Positions 34,335 to 43,595 of a stretch of DNA of 64,000 nt are shown one piece after another; the stretch's first letter is position 1; each line of letters starts with the position of its first letter. Both the position numbers and the translations under genes were made by a program. The stretch is from Chryseobacterium sp. JJR-5R. GTDB lineage: Bacteria; Bacteroidota; Bacteroidia; Flavobacteriales; Weeksellaceae. The notes under the pieces were generated by a model. The model saw only the letters and a list, made by a program, of their open reading frames with translations, searched no databases and was not told where the DNA came from. Location of the stretch: assembly GCF_034047335.1 (NCBI RefSeq), contig NZ_CP139137.1, positions 2,418,001-2,482,000 of the forward strand, in the 5' to 3' direction.

Positions 34335-35090
34335 TCACGCTTTTGTGAAGTTTCCGTTAAATGCTTCAACAGAATTTTTAACATTAAGTTTTTTCAGGAT
34401 ATTCTGGCGGTGCCTGCTTACGGTATTAAAACTGATTGAGAGAATATCTGCAATTTCTTTACTGGTTAATCCCTCTCCTACACAATTCAGTACTTCCAGT
34501 TCTCTCTGTGACAGGACACTTCTGTAATCAAATTTATCTTCCGCCACCACTTCTCCCTTTATCGTATTGATAATTAAAAATTCCGGTAGCATATTTTGTG
34601 AACGGTCTGCAATCCGGTCATACAGGCAAAGCGCAAATCTCAGCTTATGGGTATCGGGAGAATAAAAGTAAAACATCCGGTGCCGGACCCACTGATAAGT
34701 CCCGTTCTTATCCTGCAGCCTTATCCTTGACACCACGCAGAATGCAGAACGATCTTCCTGCCTGTTATCTTCCAGCAGCTTAAAAAACCTCAGCTCATGC
34801 ACGTATTTTTTCATCCGGTCATCAGGGTGGATTTTCATCAGGATCTCTTCTTCCCAAATGGAATCAATCACTGTAGGGTTTTCAGGATAACTGAGACCCA
34901 GCCCGGATGCTGCCCCTGAAGAAAAAATATAACTTGTGTTCATCTGCATATCACTTAATACGGCTATGGAATTCTCCGTCCGCGTGTAAGCCGCAGCAAT
35001 ATTTTTATAAACTTCCACATCCATCCGGCATATCTTGTCCCGTGTCCGGTTTTTCAAAAGGGTTTTGTTGAGTGTTTCTACAATTGTCAT
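34335..35090 (-). CDS. LuxR-type response regulator with PAS-like sensor domain
   Basis: A 251-residue protein. Start at 35090 preferred (MTIVETLNKTLLKNRTRD); an upstream ATG would add a Cys-rich stretch that does not look native. Residues about 45-165 form a PAS-like fold (IHPDDRMKKYVHELRFFKLL, RIRLQDKNGTYQWVRHRMFY). The C-terminal LuxR HTH is LSQRELEVLNCVGEGLTSKE followed by IADILSISFNTVSRHRQNIL. No receiver domain. It is divergent from the DUF1349 gene, which it may regulate. Confidence 0.87.
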   Translation of the reverse strand: MTIVETLNKTLLKNRTRDKICRMDVEVYKNIAAAYTRTENSIAVLSDMQMNTSYIFSSGAASGLGLSYPENPTVIDSIWEEEILMKIHPDDRMKKYVHELRFFKLLEDNRQEDRSAFCVVSRIRLQDKNGTYQWVRHRMFYFYSPDTHKLRFALCLYDRIADRSQNMLPEFLIINTIKGEVVAEDKFDYRSVLSQRELEVLNCVGEGLTSKEIADILSISFNTVSRHRQNILKKLNVKNSVEAFNGNFTKA

Positions 35091-35188
35091 AAAATGGTTA
35101 TTTATCAGTATTGGACAGGACCTGTTTTTAATTATACATTTGCTAAAATAACAATAATTACACGCAGTGTATCCATCAGACCATAATA

Positions 35189-35836
35189 ATGAAGAGAATA
35201 TTTTTAAGTTTTTGTGCATTAGGCATCATCAGTAAAAGCATGGGACAGACTTTGGAAAAAATGACGTGGTTCAACGAACCTGAAAAATGGGAAATCAAAA
35301 ACAACAGTTTAACCATGTTTGTTACGCCGCAGAGCGACTATTGGAGGATTTCGCATTACGGCTTTACGGTAGATGACGCTCCTTTCCTGTACACTACATA
35401 CGGAGGGGAATTTGAAGCCAAGGTAAAAATCACGGGAAATTATAAAGTCCGTTTTGACCAGATGGGTCTGATGCTGAGAATAGACAAGGAAAATTATATA
35501 AAAGCCGGAGTTGAATTTGTGGATGGAAAATATAATCTGAGCACGGTAGTTACCCATAAGACCAGTGACTGGAGCGTGATTGCTTTGGACAAGACCCCTT
35601 CTGCAGTATGGATAAAAGCCGTAAGAAGGCTTGATGCGGTCGAAATTTTTTATTCTTTTGACGATAAAAACTACATCCTGATGCGCAATGCCCATTTACA
35701 GGATAATTCGCCCGTAATGGTAGGCCTCATGGCTGCCTGTCCGGACGGAAACGGGTTCCAGGCGGTATTCGAAAACTTCAAGGTAAAGCATCTGCCTGAC
35801 GAACGTCGCCTGAAATGGCTGGAAAACAACAAATAA
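35189..35836 (+). CDS. DUF1349 domain protein, secreted
   Basis: A 215-residue protein with signal peptide MKRIFLSFCALGIISKSMGQ and a concanavalin-like beta-sandwich typical of DUF1349 (DYWRISHYGFTVDDAPFLYT, VRFDQMGLMLRIDKENYIKA, MVGLMAACPDGNGFQAVFE). Related proteins bind or act on carbohydrates, but the substrate is not known. A hairpin terminator lies about 30 bases downstream. Confidence 0.88.
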   Translation: MKRIFLSFCALGIISKSMGQTLEKMTWFNEPEKWEIKNNSLTMFVTPQSDYWRISHYGFTVDDAPFLYTTYGGEFEAKVKITGNYKVRFDQMGLMLRIDKENYIKAGVEFVDGKYNLSTVVTHKTSDWSVIALDKTPSAVWIKAVRRLDAVEIFYSFDDKNYILMRNAHLQDNSPVMVGLMAACPDGNGFQAVFENFKVKHLPDERRLKWLENNK

Positions 35837-35867
35837 TTCCATGAAATCATTAAACCGATAATCAGTT

Positions 35868-35893
35868 TGCCTCACCTGCCGTGGGGCTTTTTT
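35868..35893 (+). terminator. Terminator of the DUF1349 gene
   Basis: GCCTCAC-(5)-GTGGGGC stem (one wobble) followed by T6. Confidence 0.75.
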
Positions 35894-36083
35894 ATTTGAG
35901 CAGTCCCTGCCTGATTTACGATTTGGCAGAAACCTGGCGATACAAATCAATAAAAGAAGCAATAGATCTGATGATACCACAAAAGAACATCATTTATAAT
36001 CTGCCATTTTTAAAATATATTACATTTTAATATCATTTTGATACATATATTTATTATTTTTAATAATATTAATTTTTTGGTTA

Positions 36084-36091
36084 TATATTTG
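36084..36091 (+). promoter_or_regulatory. -7 box upstream of a 27-aa ORF
   Basis: TATATTTG, an exact TANNTTTG match, in a very AT-rich stretch. It would drive the small ORF at 36162 and possibly the gene at 36299. Confidence 0.4.
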
Positions 36092-36161
36092 AATTAGAAA
36101 ATTAACTGAAAACAGATTCATCAGTTTGAATCGTACACACCAATCACTAAAACAGAATATC

Positions 36162-36245
36162 ATGTTAACGCACTTTATTTCTCCGAAGGACTGCCTGATC
36201 AAGGTGATGCACAAGTCCTTTTCTATTCCCGTCAATGGTCAGTAA
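36162..36245 (+). CDS. Small ORF, 27 aa
   Basis: ATG at 36162 encodes MLTHFISPKDCLIKVMHKSF and seven further residues. It is preceded by a good -7 box at 36084-36091 and followed about 50 bases later by a 109-residue hypothetical gene. It is GC-richer than its surroundings, which supports coding, but no family is known to me. Confidence 0.35.
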   Translation: MLTHFISPKDCLIKVMHKSFSIPVNGQ

Positions 36246-36298
36246 TTATTATCATATAGTTTTCTTAATTATTTCCGAATTTTAAATTTTTACCGATC

Positions 36299-36628
36299 AT
36301 GATTTTTGAAGATGAACATTCTGTATTACAGGATAGCCACAACCTTTCGTTTGTAAAAAATATTATTAACTTCCAGGGAGACAAATCTTTTATATTGAAT
36401 TCCCTACAGAAAATAAAGAACAATACACTCTGTAAGATAAAGAGGAAAACCATCAACAAGCTTATAAAAGATTATACCCGCCACCTGAATTATATTGAAA
36501 ACGAAGATATCGGTTCAAAACCCGATAACTATGAGCTTTCCCCGGTGTACGCTCGCAGGTCCTACAACAAGGTGGTCCGGGAAAACGAATACCTGGAAAA
36601 GGTAATGGCCCTCTTAATGAATCAATAA
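36299..36628 (+). CDS. Hypothetical protein, 109 aa
   Basis: A soluble, basic, largely helical protein: MIFEDEHSVLQDSHNLSFVK at the start, a Lys-rich centre (KIKNNTLCKIKRKTINKLIK) and a C-terminal helix with YNKVVRENEYLEKVMALLM. No known motif. It may be co-transcribed with the 27-residue ORF upstream. A strong hairpin terminator follows. Confidence 0.65.
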   Translation: MIFEDEHSVLQDSHNLSFVKNIINFQGDKSFILNSLQKIKNNTLCKIKRKTINKLIKDYTRHLNYIENEDIGSKPDNYELSPVYARRSYNKVVRENEYLEKVMALLMNQ

Positions 36629-36635
36629 CAGCCTT

Positions 36636-36675
36636 CCTCCGGATGTCTGATCAGTACAGTCAGCAGATCCGGAGG
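36636..36675 (+). terminator. Terminator-like hairpin
   Basis: Perfect 9-bp inverted repeat CCTCCGGAT / ATCCGGAGG with a 22-base loop that is itself partly palindromic, directly after the 109-aa gene. Confidence 0.65.
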
Positions 36676-37114
36676 ATTATTTATCTTTAAAAAATTTAAG
36701 ATGAATTGTCAGTCTGTTAAAAATATACATTCCGAATAATACATACCCTTCCCTTGCCTTGTCTTTTACTTTGCATGATAGCTTCTTATCAGCTCCATTT
36801 TATTGCCCGATTTACAAATTTAATTTTACACCAGCTTCACGCCGCTTTTACATATTAATTCACATCAATTTGATTAAAGCTCTTATGGCCCAATCTGTAA
36901 TATGCCATGTAAGGGCTGTAAATTTAATTTTTACAACAACTTTGTAACAATAAGATAAGCAAATTATGTATTGATAATCAAAATATTAACTTAAATCACC
37001 CAATTGTAATTTAAATATTAAAAATATTATTCACTCCATAAGGCATGGTATTTGCAATTAAAATTTTACCATATTACCTAATATACAGTAATAACATTTA
37101 ACACACAGAATATT
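36676..37114. other. Intergenic region, no gene seen
   Basis: About 440 bases of AT-rich DNA before the next gene. No ORF with coding character, only short chance frames. It probably holds the promoter of the 138-aa gene. Confidence 0.4.
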
Positions 37115-37531
37115 ATGAACGTTGCAGATCTAAAAATCAAGAATTTAGTAGAATACAAAAATCAGATCTATAATATTACTGAAATTTTTCAGGATAATGA
37201 GAGAGACTATTTTGTGAAGATTGAAAATGACATCCACAGTTTTTCTGTACCGGCGAGATCCATCAAACCGATCCAGATTACTGAAGAATGGCTTGAGAAG
37301 TTTGGTTTTTCAAGGGCATACAGCTCTGAACAGCGTATCAGATATGAAAGACCGGAACCTTTTATCAAGTATGATATTGATCTGAGTTCTAAAAAAATCG
37401 TTGACGGACTGAAGATCTATGGAAACTCAATCAGATGTAAATACATCCACGAGTTCCAGAATATATTTTCATGCCTGTTTGGCAAAGAACCATCCGCAAT
37501 GAGCTACGGATTAGTAGGCACCGAATCTTAA
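37115..37531 (+). CDS. Hypothetical protein, 138 aa
   Basis: A soluble protein starting MNVADLKIKNLVEYKNQIYN. The first about 60 residues look like a small beta-barrel (YKNQIYNITEIFQ, DYFVKIENDI, FSVPARSIKPIQIT), followed by EEWLEKFGFS and a C-terminal helix IHEFQNIFSCLFGKE. The EEWLxKFGF element recurs in phage- and Bacteroidota-associated small proteins, but I cannot name the family. Single gene with its own terminator. Confidence 0.7.
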   Translation: MNVADLKIKNLVEYKNQIYNITEIFQDNERDYFVKIENDIHSFSVPARSIKPIQITEEWLEKFGFSRAYSSEQRIRYERPEPFIKYDIDLSSKKIVDGLKIYGNSIRCKYIHEFQNIFSCLFGKEPSAMSYGLVGTES

Positions 37532-37547
37532 TAATATATTTTCAGTC

Positions 37548-37581
37548 AAAAACCCCGCATCTTCCAGGTTGCGGGGTTTTT
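37548..37581 (+). terminator. Terminator of the 138-aa gene
   Basis: AAAAACCCCGCA / TGCGGGGTTTTT perfect inverted repeat with a T-run. Confidence 0.88.
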
Positions 37582-37774
37582 CTTTTTTTTTAGACAAATA
37601 AATATGTCCGGTTCTGAACAGATTTTCCTGTTTCTTTAAAGAGTTTTCTTCCGTTACCTTCAGACCGACACATGATTAATACTGTTCAGAGGCTGTTTCA
37701 GGCTGGCTTTACAAAGGATGATCTGAATAAAAAATTTCCGCCATGAGTTGCGAAGATTATATTTCGGTTCCTGC

Positions 37775-38575
37775 TTACCGGAGATCCAGATAATCTTTAA
37801 TAATTTTCAGCACTCCGAAATTATCATTGGTACATGCTTCAAAGCAGGCCGCTTCTTTTACAGACGGATGCGCGTTTTTCATTGCATAAGAATACCTGGA
37901 GTTTTTCAGCATTTCAATATCATTCATATAATCCCCGAAAGCCATTGTCTGCTGCGGGGAAATATCCAGCGCATCCTGCAGCTTTTCCAGTGCATTTCCT
38001 TTATTGATATCTTTATTCATAATATCAAGCCAGTGTTTGCCGGAGACTACAATTTCAAGGTTATATTTTTCAAACTCTTTCAGGACAGGGTATACATTTA
38101 ATTCCGAACCTTCGGGATGATAGATGGCAATTTTAAAAATACGGTCATCAATATCCTGCGTCAGGTCTTCTATTTTTTCATTGATCGTATAAAACTGCGA
38201 GATATAGGTGATAAACTCCACGTTATCAGTGTCTACATACGCTTTTTTCTTCCCTGAGAGCACAGCATTGGCACCGGTAATCGTACGGATCTTTCTGATA
38301 ATTTCGGCAATATAGGTAGGCTCAAGCCGGTCTGCAAAAAGTTCTTTGTTTTTGTAAACCACATAGCCGCCGTTTTCTGCAATGAATGCCATTTCATTTT
38401 CTATGTCTCCGAAATATTTGGTAATTCCTGTCATCTGCCTTCCGCTGGCCGGGACGAATAAGATATTCCTTTTTTTAAGTTCTTCATATACAATCGGAAA
38501 ATCCGGACTTACCTGATGCTTAGAGTTCAGAAAAGTTCCGTCCATATCCGTTACAATCATCCTGATGTCATCCAT
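37775..38575 (-). CDS. Cof-type HAD-IIB family hydrolase
   Basis: A 266-residue HAD phosphatase. Motif I MIVTDMDGTFLNSK (nucleophile Asp near 10), motif II VPASGRQ, motif III Lys in INKGNALEKLQ, motif IV MAFGDYMNDIEML. The C2b cap domain lies between II and III. These enzymes dephosphorylate sugar phosphates or similar small molecules; the substrate is not predictable. Single gene. Confidence 0.93.
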   Translation of the reverse strand: MDDIRMIVTDMDGTFLNSKHQVSPDFPIVYEELKKRNILFVPASGRQMTGITKYFGDIENEMAFIAENGGYVVYKNKELFADRLEPTYIAEIIRKIRTITGANAVLSGKKKAYVDTDNVEFITYISQFYTINEKIEDLTQDIDDRIFKIAIYHPEGSELNVYPVLKEFEKYNLEIVVSGKHWLDIMNKDINKGNALEKLQDALDISPQQTMAFGDYMNDIEMLKNSRYSYAMKNAHPSVKEAACFEACTNDNFGVLKIIKDYLDLR

Positions 38576-38775
38576 AAAAATACTTTTCGGTGTTTTTTTT
38601 TCAGAACAAATATATTACATATAATTTTAATAATGTGGCATGCTGAATACCTGTTTTGTCCAACGCCGGGTCTCACTTTCATCCATTTGAGGTCAATTTG
38701 TTGATTATTTCTTCAATTTATTATTCATGATATAAGCATTGAAATATTTAAATATAAAAAATTAACATCACACTG

Positions 38776-39237
38776 TCAAATGGTTAAGCCATAAGTATTT
38801 TTTACCTGAGCCATGACAAATGTGCTGTGCGTACTGCCAATGGAAGGTACCGCCCCGAGTATATTAAATACAAAATTCTGATATTCTTTCATATCCTGTA
38901 CATACACTTTAAGCAGAAAATCGAAATCCCCGGAAATACTGTAACATTCTGCAACTTCTTCGATCTTCAGTATTTCCCGTTCAAACTCTATTGCGAGGTA
39001 ACTGTCATTGCTCTTAAGCTTCAGCTGGCAGTATACGGTAAGACCCAGGTTTAGCTTTTCGGCATCCAGAACGGCAGCATATTTTTTAATATATCCTTCC
39101 TGCTCCAGGCGCTTTACCCGCTCAAAAACCGGGGATGCAGAGAGGTTAACTTCTTTGGCAAGCTCTTTTACAGTAAGTTTTGCATCTTTTTGCAGAAGCC
39201 TCAGCAGCTGCATGTCTTTATCATCAAGGTGATCCAT
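38776..39237 (-). CDS. Lrp/AsnC family transcriptional regulator
   Basis: A 153-residue regulator: N-terminal winged HTH (LLRLLQKDAKLTVKELAKEV, NLSASPVFERVKRLEQEGYI) and C-terminal RAM ligand-binding domain (EVAECYSISGDFDFLLKVYV, ending in GSTHSTFVMAQVKNT). Members respond to amino acids. No adjacent target gene is on its strand. The region upstream holds a possible divergent short transcript. Confidence 0.93.
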   Translation of the reverse strand: MDHLDDKDMQLLRLLQKDAKLTVKELAKEVNLSASPVFERVKRLEQEGYIKKYAAVLDAEKLNLGLTVYCQLKLKSNDSYLAIEFEREILKIEEVAECYSISGDFDFLLKVYVQDMKEYQNFVFNILGAVPSIGSTHSTFVMAQVKNTYGLTI

Positions 39238-39361
39238 AGAATAATATTCTTAAGGTATATGTATTATGCTAAAGATACAGAATAAAATACTTCATATATG
39301 CTATTTACAAGTTTATTTTGCTTAATTTTTGTGGTACCATATCTTTTTTATCCTTAATAAG

Positions 39362-39470
39362 TATATTTGATCAACACAAAAGCAAAAAATGACGGTTTTT
39401 CAAAGCTGTTAGATAAAAATAAGGGAATATTTTATTTTGAGAATGCTCCTCACGGGGAGCACTCTCTTTT
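39362..39470 (+). ncRNA. Candidate short transcript upstream of the Lrp gene
   Basis: TATATTTG (39362-39369) is a good -7 box. A 7-codon frame MTVFQSC follows (39389-39412), then a hairpin GAG-AA-TGCTCC-(6)-GGAGCA-CT-CTC (39439-39466) and T4. No protein gene lies downstream on this strand before the convergent cytochrome gene. It may be a small RNA or attenuated leader; the evidence is motif-based only. Confidence 0.28.
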
Positions 39471-39531
39471 GGTAAATTTCTATCATGAATATTCTTCAGA
39501 CATATAATTTCAGTAAAATTATTTTTAGGGA

Positions 39532-39562
39532 AAACAGCTCTGCAATACATGCAGAGCTGTTT
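39532..39562. terminator. Bidirectional terminator-like hairpin
   Basis: Perfect 13-bp inverted repeat AAACAGCTCTGCA / TGCAGAGCTGTTT with a 5-base loop, in the gap downstream of the cytochrome c peroxidase gene. Confidence 0.75.
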
Positions 39563-39645
39563 ATTTACGGCTGATATTCATCGCCTGTTAACTTTATTTC
39601 ATAAATGATTTCATGCAGATTTTTATGCGTGTCTGCTTTACACTC

Positions 39646-40812
39646 TTAACGGGGCAGCTCCGGCATATCTGTTTTTTGAGGTTTGGATGACAAAGTCCGC
39701 AGGAATGCTTCCAACCGGTAGATTTCCTGGGGAGACAGCTCCAGCATCCGTACCATTCCCGATTTTTCCGAATGCAGCACCGTTCCTTCAAAGACGGTGG
39801 AACGCTTCTGCGAATGCTCAGGGTTGCCGTTGCTGTAGAACCGGATTACCTCTGATAAGTCTGCCATGGATCCGTTATGGAAATAAGGGCCTGTGCGCGA
39901 CACTTCCCGCAGACCCGGAACCCGGAATTTGCCGGCGTCTTCAGTTTTTTTCGTTGTAAGGTACCTTCCGGGATCCTCCCCTTTTTCACCCAGCAGGGCC
40001 GTACCTATATTTTCAAACCTGCTATTGGAGAAATAACCTGAATTATGGCAGTTGATACACTGTGCTTTAGTACGGAAAAGATGCAGCCCCATCAGTTCGT
40101 CATCGGTATATGCTTCAGATTTTCCGTCGATAAATTCATCAAATTTACTGCGTGCGCTTTTCACCGTTCTTTCAAAAACGGCAATTGCTTTGGAAATCCT
40201 GTCTTTATTTACGGTTTTATCACCAAAGGCTTTTTCGAATAATATCTCATAGCCTTTTATTTTTGCAATTTTACCGGCTGCAATATCAATATGCTCCCCC
40301 ATTTCTTTGATGTCTTCTATCGGCATTTGCGACTGCTCTTCCAGAGACCCGGCGCGTCCGTCCCAAAACAGTTCTCCCGCATACGCTGCATTCAGGATGC
40401 TCATGGCATTTCTGGTACCCAACTGACGGTCATGCCCGAAAGAGAACGTCCTGTTATCGCACCATGCCAGCTCCGGGTCATGGCAGGAAGCGCAGGCAAT
40501 CTGATTGGATTTTGAAAGCCTCGGATCAAAGAAAAGGGTTTTCCCCAGCAATTCTTTTTCTGCTGAGTACGGATTGTCACCGGGAAACCGGATATCCGGC
40601 AAATGCCCGATTTCGGAAAAAGAGGGAATGGATTCCGGGTCCAGTACAGGCTTCGGCCACTTTGAAGCATCGCCGGAAGAATACAGCTGCCTCAGCCGGC
40701 TGATAAAATCTTTCTGCTGACGTATCTCTTTTTTTACCGAGTTGTTCAGGCAGCTGTTAAACAGCGAAACCATAAGGAATACAACGAAAATCCAGCTTAG
40801 AACATTCTTCAT
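39646..40812 (-). CDS. Di-heme cytochrome c peroxidase / MauG family lipoprotein
   Basis: A 388-residue protein. Start at 40812 (MKNVLSWIFVVFLMVSLFNS, then Cys lipobox) preferred over ATGs 2 and 7 codons upstream. Two heme sites: QIACASCHDPE and QCINCHNSGY, with TGPYFHNGSM typical of bacterial cytochrome c peroxidases. It acts in the periplasm to reduce H2O2 or oxidise a partner. Divergent from the outer-membrane receptor gene. Confidence 0.9.
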   Translation of the reverse strand: MKNVLSWIFVVFLMVSLFNSCLNNSVKKEIRQQKDFISRLRQLYSSGDASKWPKPVLDPESIPSFSEIGHLPDIRFPGDNPYSAEKELLGKTLFFDPRLSKSNQIACASCHDPELAWCDNRTFSFGHDRQLGTRNAMSILNAAYAGELFWDGRAGSLEEQSQMPIEDIKEMGEHIDIAAGKIAKIKGYEILFEKAFGDKTVNKDRISKAIAVFERTVKSARSKFDEFIDGKSEAYTDDELMGLHLFRTKAQCINCHNSGYFSNSRFENIGTALLGEKGEDPGRYLTTKKTEDAGKFRVPGLREVSRTGPYFHNGSMADLSEVIRFYSNGNPEHSQKRSTVFEGTVLHSEKSGMVRMLELSPQEIYRLEAFLRTLSSKPQKTDMPELPR

Positions 40813-40958
40813 GGGCATTCTGAGTTTCAGCAAAAATATGATATTTTTTGATTTCCGCCCATTTTAAAGGCCTCGTAAGAATTATTATTGCAGAATTAAT
40901 CTGACATGATGTAACAAAACCCGCGTGCCGGCTGTCTTATTGATAAACTTAATTGTAA

Positions 40959-43121
40959 ATGAAAACTATTTTGGTCCCGATTGCTTTATTGGCAGGTGTT
41001 ATAATTTCCGCACAGGAAAAGCAGGATACAATAAAATCCAAGGAAAAAAGCATAGAAGGCGTAACGGTTACGGTAAGAAAACCGACGGTAGAATCTAAAG
41101 TGGACAGAACGGTTTTTAATGTAGCCAACAGCTCCATCCTCGCAGGGAATACCACATGGGATGTAATGAGAATGACACCTCTGGTAAGTATTGATAACAA
41201 TGATGCCATAAAAGCCGAAGGTGAATCTGTAACGGTATATATCAATGACAGGAAATCTGTATTTACCGGCAAGGAGCTTAAGGAATACCTGAAAACCATC
41301 CCGGCCGACAACCTGATGAAGATTGAGGTCATTACCAGTCCGTCCTCACGGTATGAAGCTGCCGGATCTGTTATCAATATCGTTTTAAAGAAACGTGATG
41401 ATGAAGGAATTAAAGGGAGCGTCACTTTTAACAACAAGCAGAACACAAAAAACTCGCAGTATTCTAATCTTAATATCAATTATCATAAAAAAAGCTTTAC
41501 CCAGACGCTGATAGGAGGCTACAGCGATAATACCAACGTACAGAGAAATTCAAATACCTATACTTTATATAAAGATAATTCTGTACAGCAGACCACTTCC
41601 AGAACCATCGGCAGGTACCGGAGCCCTTCGGTTTCTTCCACATCGGAATTTGAGCTGAACAATAAAAATACCGCCGGTGTTATCCTGGAATATTATCAGA
41701 GTAATTCAATAACAGCCTCCGAAGCTGCCGGAATTACGCATAAGAATGTTGAGTTTGACAATTCTTTCGATCAGAACCAGACTTCCAGCGGGCTTAACCG
41801 CAACCTGGGAGCCAATATCTTTTATAAATTCTACGATAAAGAGAAAAACAGGATTTTAGACGTTAATACAGGAGTCAATTATTACGGTGAGTCCGGAGAT
41901 AATTATTTCATTAAAAATATCATCTCGACAAAACCTTCAGTAAGTAAAATCGGGATTCTTTCCGATACCGAAAACCGGAATTATTTCCTTAAAGTAGATT
42001 ACACCCAGCCCTTGGGAAAATCCGGCGGCACTTTCGAGGTAGGAGGGAAAATGGACTTTAATAACAATGTAATCCCCAATACGCTGTACGGAAATAACCT
42101 GGAAGGCCTGAGTACCCATGACATTTTTCATTATGAGGATAATATCAATTCCCTGTACGCGAATTACAGCAGGAAATTTTTTGATAAGCTGGAAACAAGA
42201 ATCGGGGTCCGCTATGAGCATATTGATTACAGGATCCGCCAGGAAGTTTCGGGAAGGTCAAGGAAAGATGCTTACGGAGCTTTCCTGCCCAATATATTGG
42301 TAAAATATTCTTTTTCTGACAAGTATGACCTGAGCCTGACGTATAACAGAAATCTCTGGAGACCCTGGTATGCAGAATTCAACCCGTTTATGACTCCCAA
42401 TACCGACGGGATTTACAGCCGCGGGAATATAGACCTGGAACCTAACCCAAGCGACAGGCTGTATATGAAGCTCGGAATTCTGAAGAAATATTTTATTTCT
42501 GCACGTTATTCATTTACCGATCAGGATTACTGGACGGATTACCTTACAGAAGATGTGGGCAATTATAAAAATGCTACCATTATGCAGGAATCCAACTTCA
42601 GCGGGAAAGTGCATAAATACTACGTGTTTGCCAATACCAACCAGACTTTCTTCAAAAATAAATTTACCGTAAACCTAGGTTTGGGATGGTACTATATTGA
42701 CAACAGCGACTTTAACCTTAAAAACAACCTTAAAAACAACAACTATATCAATTATTTAAGTGCTTCTGCCAATTTATCATATACCAACCTATTTAACAAA
42801 AACATCAACCTGAGTGCATGGCTGGAAGTATCTAATCAGAACAACGGAAATTCCACGACAAATAAACCGAATATTTTCCACAATATTTCGGCCACCAAGA
42901 TATTTCCTAAAACACAGATGGAAGTCAGCCTGCAGCTGATGAATATTTTCCAGAGGCCGAATTATGATGCGACTACCTACAGCCAGGGCGGTTATGTAAG
43001 GAGTATTTCAAAATGGGACTGGTACGGGGCTTCCATTTCATTTGTGAAACGTTTCGGGAACCAGAAAGTAAAGGAGAATACAAAAACAGATGTTGAGAAA
43101 AATGGCGGTGGCGGGAAATAA
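40959..43121 (+). CDS. Outer membrane beta-barrel / TonB-dependent receptor family protein
   Basis: A 720-residue outer-membrane protein: signal peptide MKTILVPIALLAGVIISAQ, a plug domain (about 35-150, with VTVRKPTVESKVDRTVFNVA, WDVMRMTPLV, IEVITSPSSRYEAAGSVIN), then a long aromatic-rich beta-barrel. The N-terminal carboxypeptidase-like repeat often seen in this family is missing. It ends with an unusual GNQKVKENTKTDVEKNGGGG tail. The ligand cannot be deduced. The neighbouring cytochrome c peroxidase is divergent. Confidence 0.88.
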   Translation: MKTILVPIALLAGVIISAQEKQDTIKSKEKSIEGVTVTVRKPTVESKVDRTVFNVANSSILAGNTTWDVMRMTPLVSIDNNDAIKAEGESVTVYINDRKSVFTGKELKEYLKTIPADNLMKIEVITSPSSRYEAAGSVINIVLKKRDDEGIKGSVTFNNKQNTKNSQYSNLNINYHKKSFTQTLIGGYSDNTNVQRNSNTYTLYKDNSVQQTTSRTIGRYRSPSVSSTSEFELNNKNTAGVILEYYQSNSITASEAAGITHKNVEFDNSFDQNQTSSGLNRNLGANIFYKFYDKEKNRILDVNTGVNYYGESGDNYFIKNIISTKPSVSKIGILSDTENRNYFLKVDYTQPLGKSGGTFEVGGKMDFNNNVIPNTLYGNNLEGLSTHDIFHYEDNINSLYANYSRKFFDKLETRIGVRYEHIDYRIRQEVSGRSRKDAYGAFLPNILVKYSFSDKYDLSLTYNRNLWRPWYAEFNPFMTPNTDGIYSRGNIDLEPNPSDRLYMKLGILKKYFISARYSFTDQDYWTDYLTEDVGNYKNATIMQESNFSGKVHKYYVFANTNQTFFKNKFTVNLGLGWYYIDNSDFNLKNNLKNNNYINYLSASANLSYTNLFNKNINLSAWLEVSNQNNGNSTTNKPNIFHNISATKIFPKTQMEVSLQLMNIFQRPNYDATTYSQGGYVRSISKWDWYGASISFVKRFGNQKVKENTKTDVEKNGGGGK

Positions 43122-43258
43122 GCTGTTTTTCCCCAAGTAGTTTTGTTAATTGGAACACATATTGGAACAATTTCGGTTTTTACTGCAAAACAGGCATTAA
43201 TATTGTGAATTATTACATTTTGGCACGGATATTATATATAGTATTAGGTAAATACCCA

Positions 43259-43540
43259 ATGATGAATGCCCACGCAAAAATAAAAGAACTCATCCGTAAA
43301 TATTTAACCAGATGCATCAAACTGCAGTTCAATATGGATGTCGATTTAAATAACGAATATACGCTGACAGAAAATATCGTATCGAAAAAGACAATTATTG
43401 CCCGTACTTTTTCAGATAACATCCTGTCTAAACCGAGCCTTAAACTATTTCTGACTTCATTGATTACAGAAATCAACAATGAACGATGCAGCTTAGAGTT
43501 TATGACTGTTAAAATGAAATCTATGCCGAAATCGGCTTAA
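43259..43540 (+). CDS. Hypothetical protein, about 93 aa
   Basis: Start at 43259 or 43262 (MMNAHAKIKELIRKYLTRCI) is preferred; an earlier ATG at 43205 would add a hydrophobic stretch. It is a small soluble protein: helix, then EYTLTENIVSKKTIIARTFS, a short strand region and a C-terminal LEFMTVKMKSMPKS. No family recognised. A perfect hairpin terminator lies about 25 bases downstream. Confidence 0.6.
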   Translation: MMNAHAKIKELIRKYLTRCIKLQFNMDVDLNNEYTLTENIVSKKTIIARTFSDNILSKPSLKLFLTSLITEINNERCSLEFMTVKMKSMPKSA

Positions 43541-43563
43541 TAATAAACAATAACAATACAGCA

Positions 43564-43591
43564 AATCCCCGATATCATCATATCGGGGATT
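43564..43591. terminator. Terminator between convergent genes
   Basis: Perfect 12-bp stem AATCCCCGATAT / ATATCGGGGATT with a 4-base loop; it can serve both strands. Confidence 0.85.
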
Positions 43592-43595
43592 TTAT

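Noticed and set aside
39485..39574. A 29-codon ORF from ATG at 39491 containing the 13-bp hairpin
   Set aside because: The coding frame is accounted for by the terminator palindrome; no other support.
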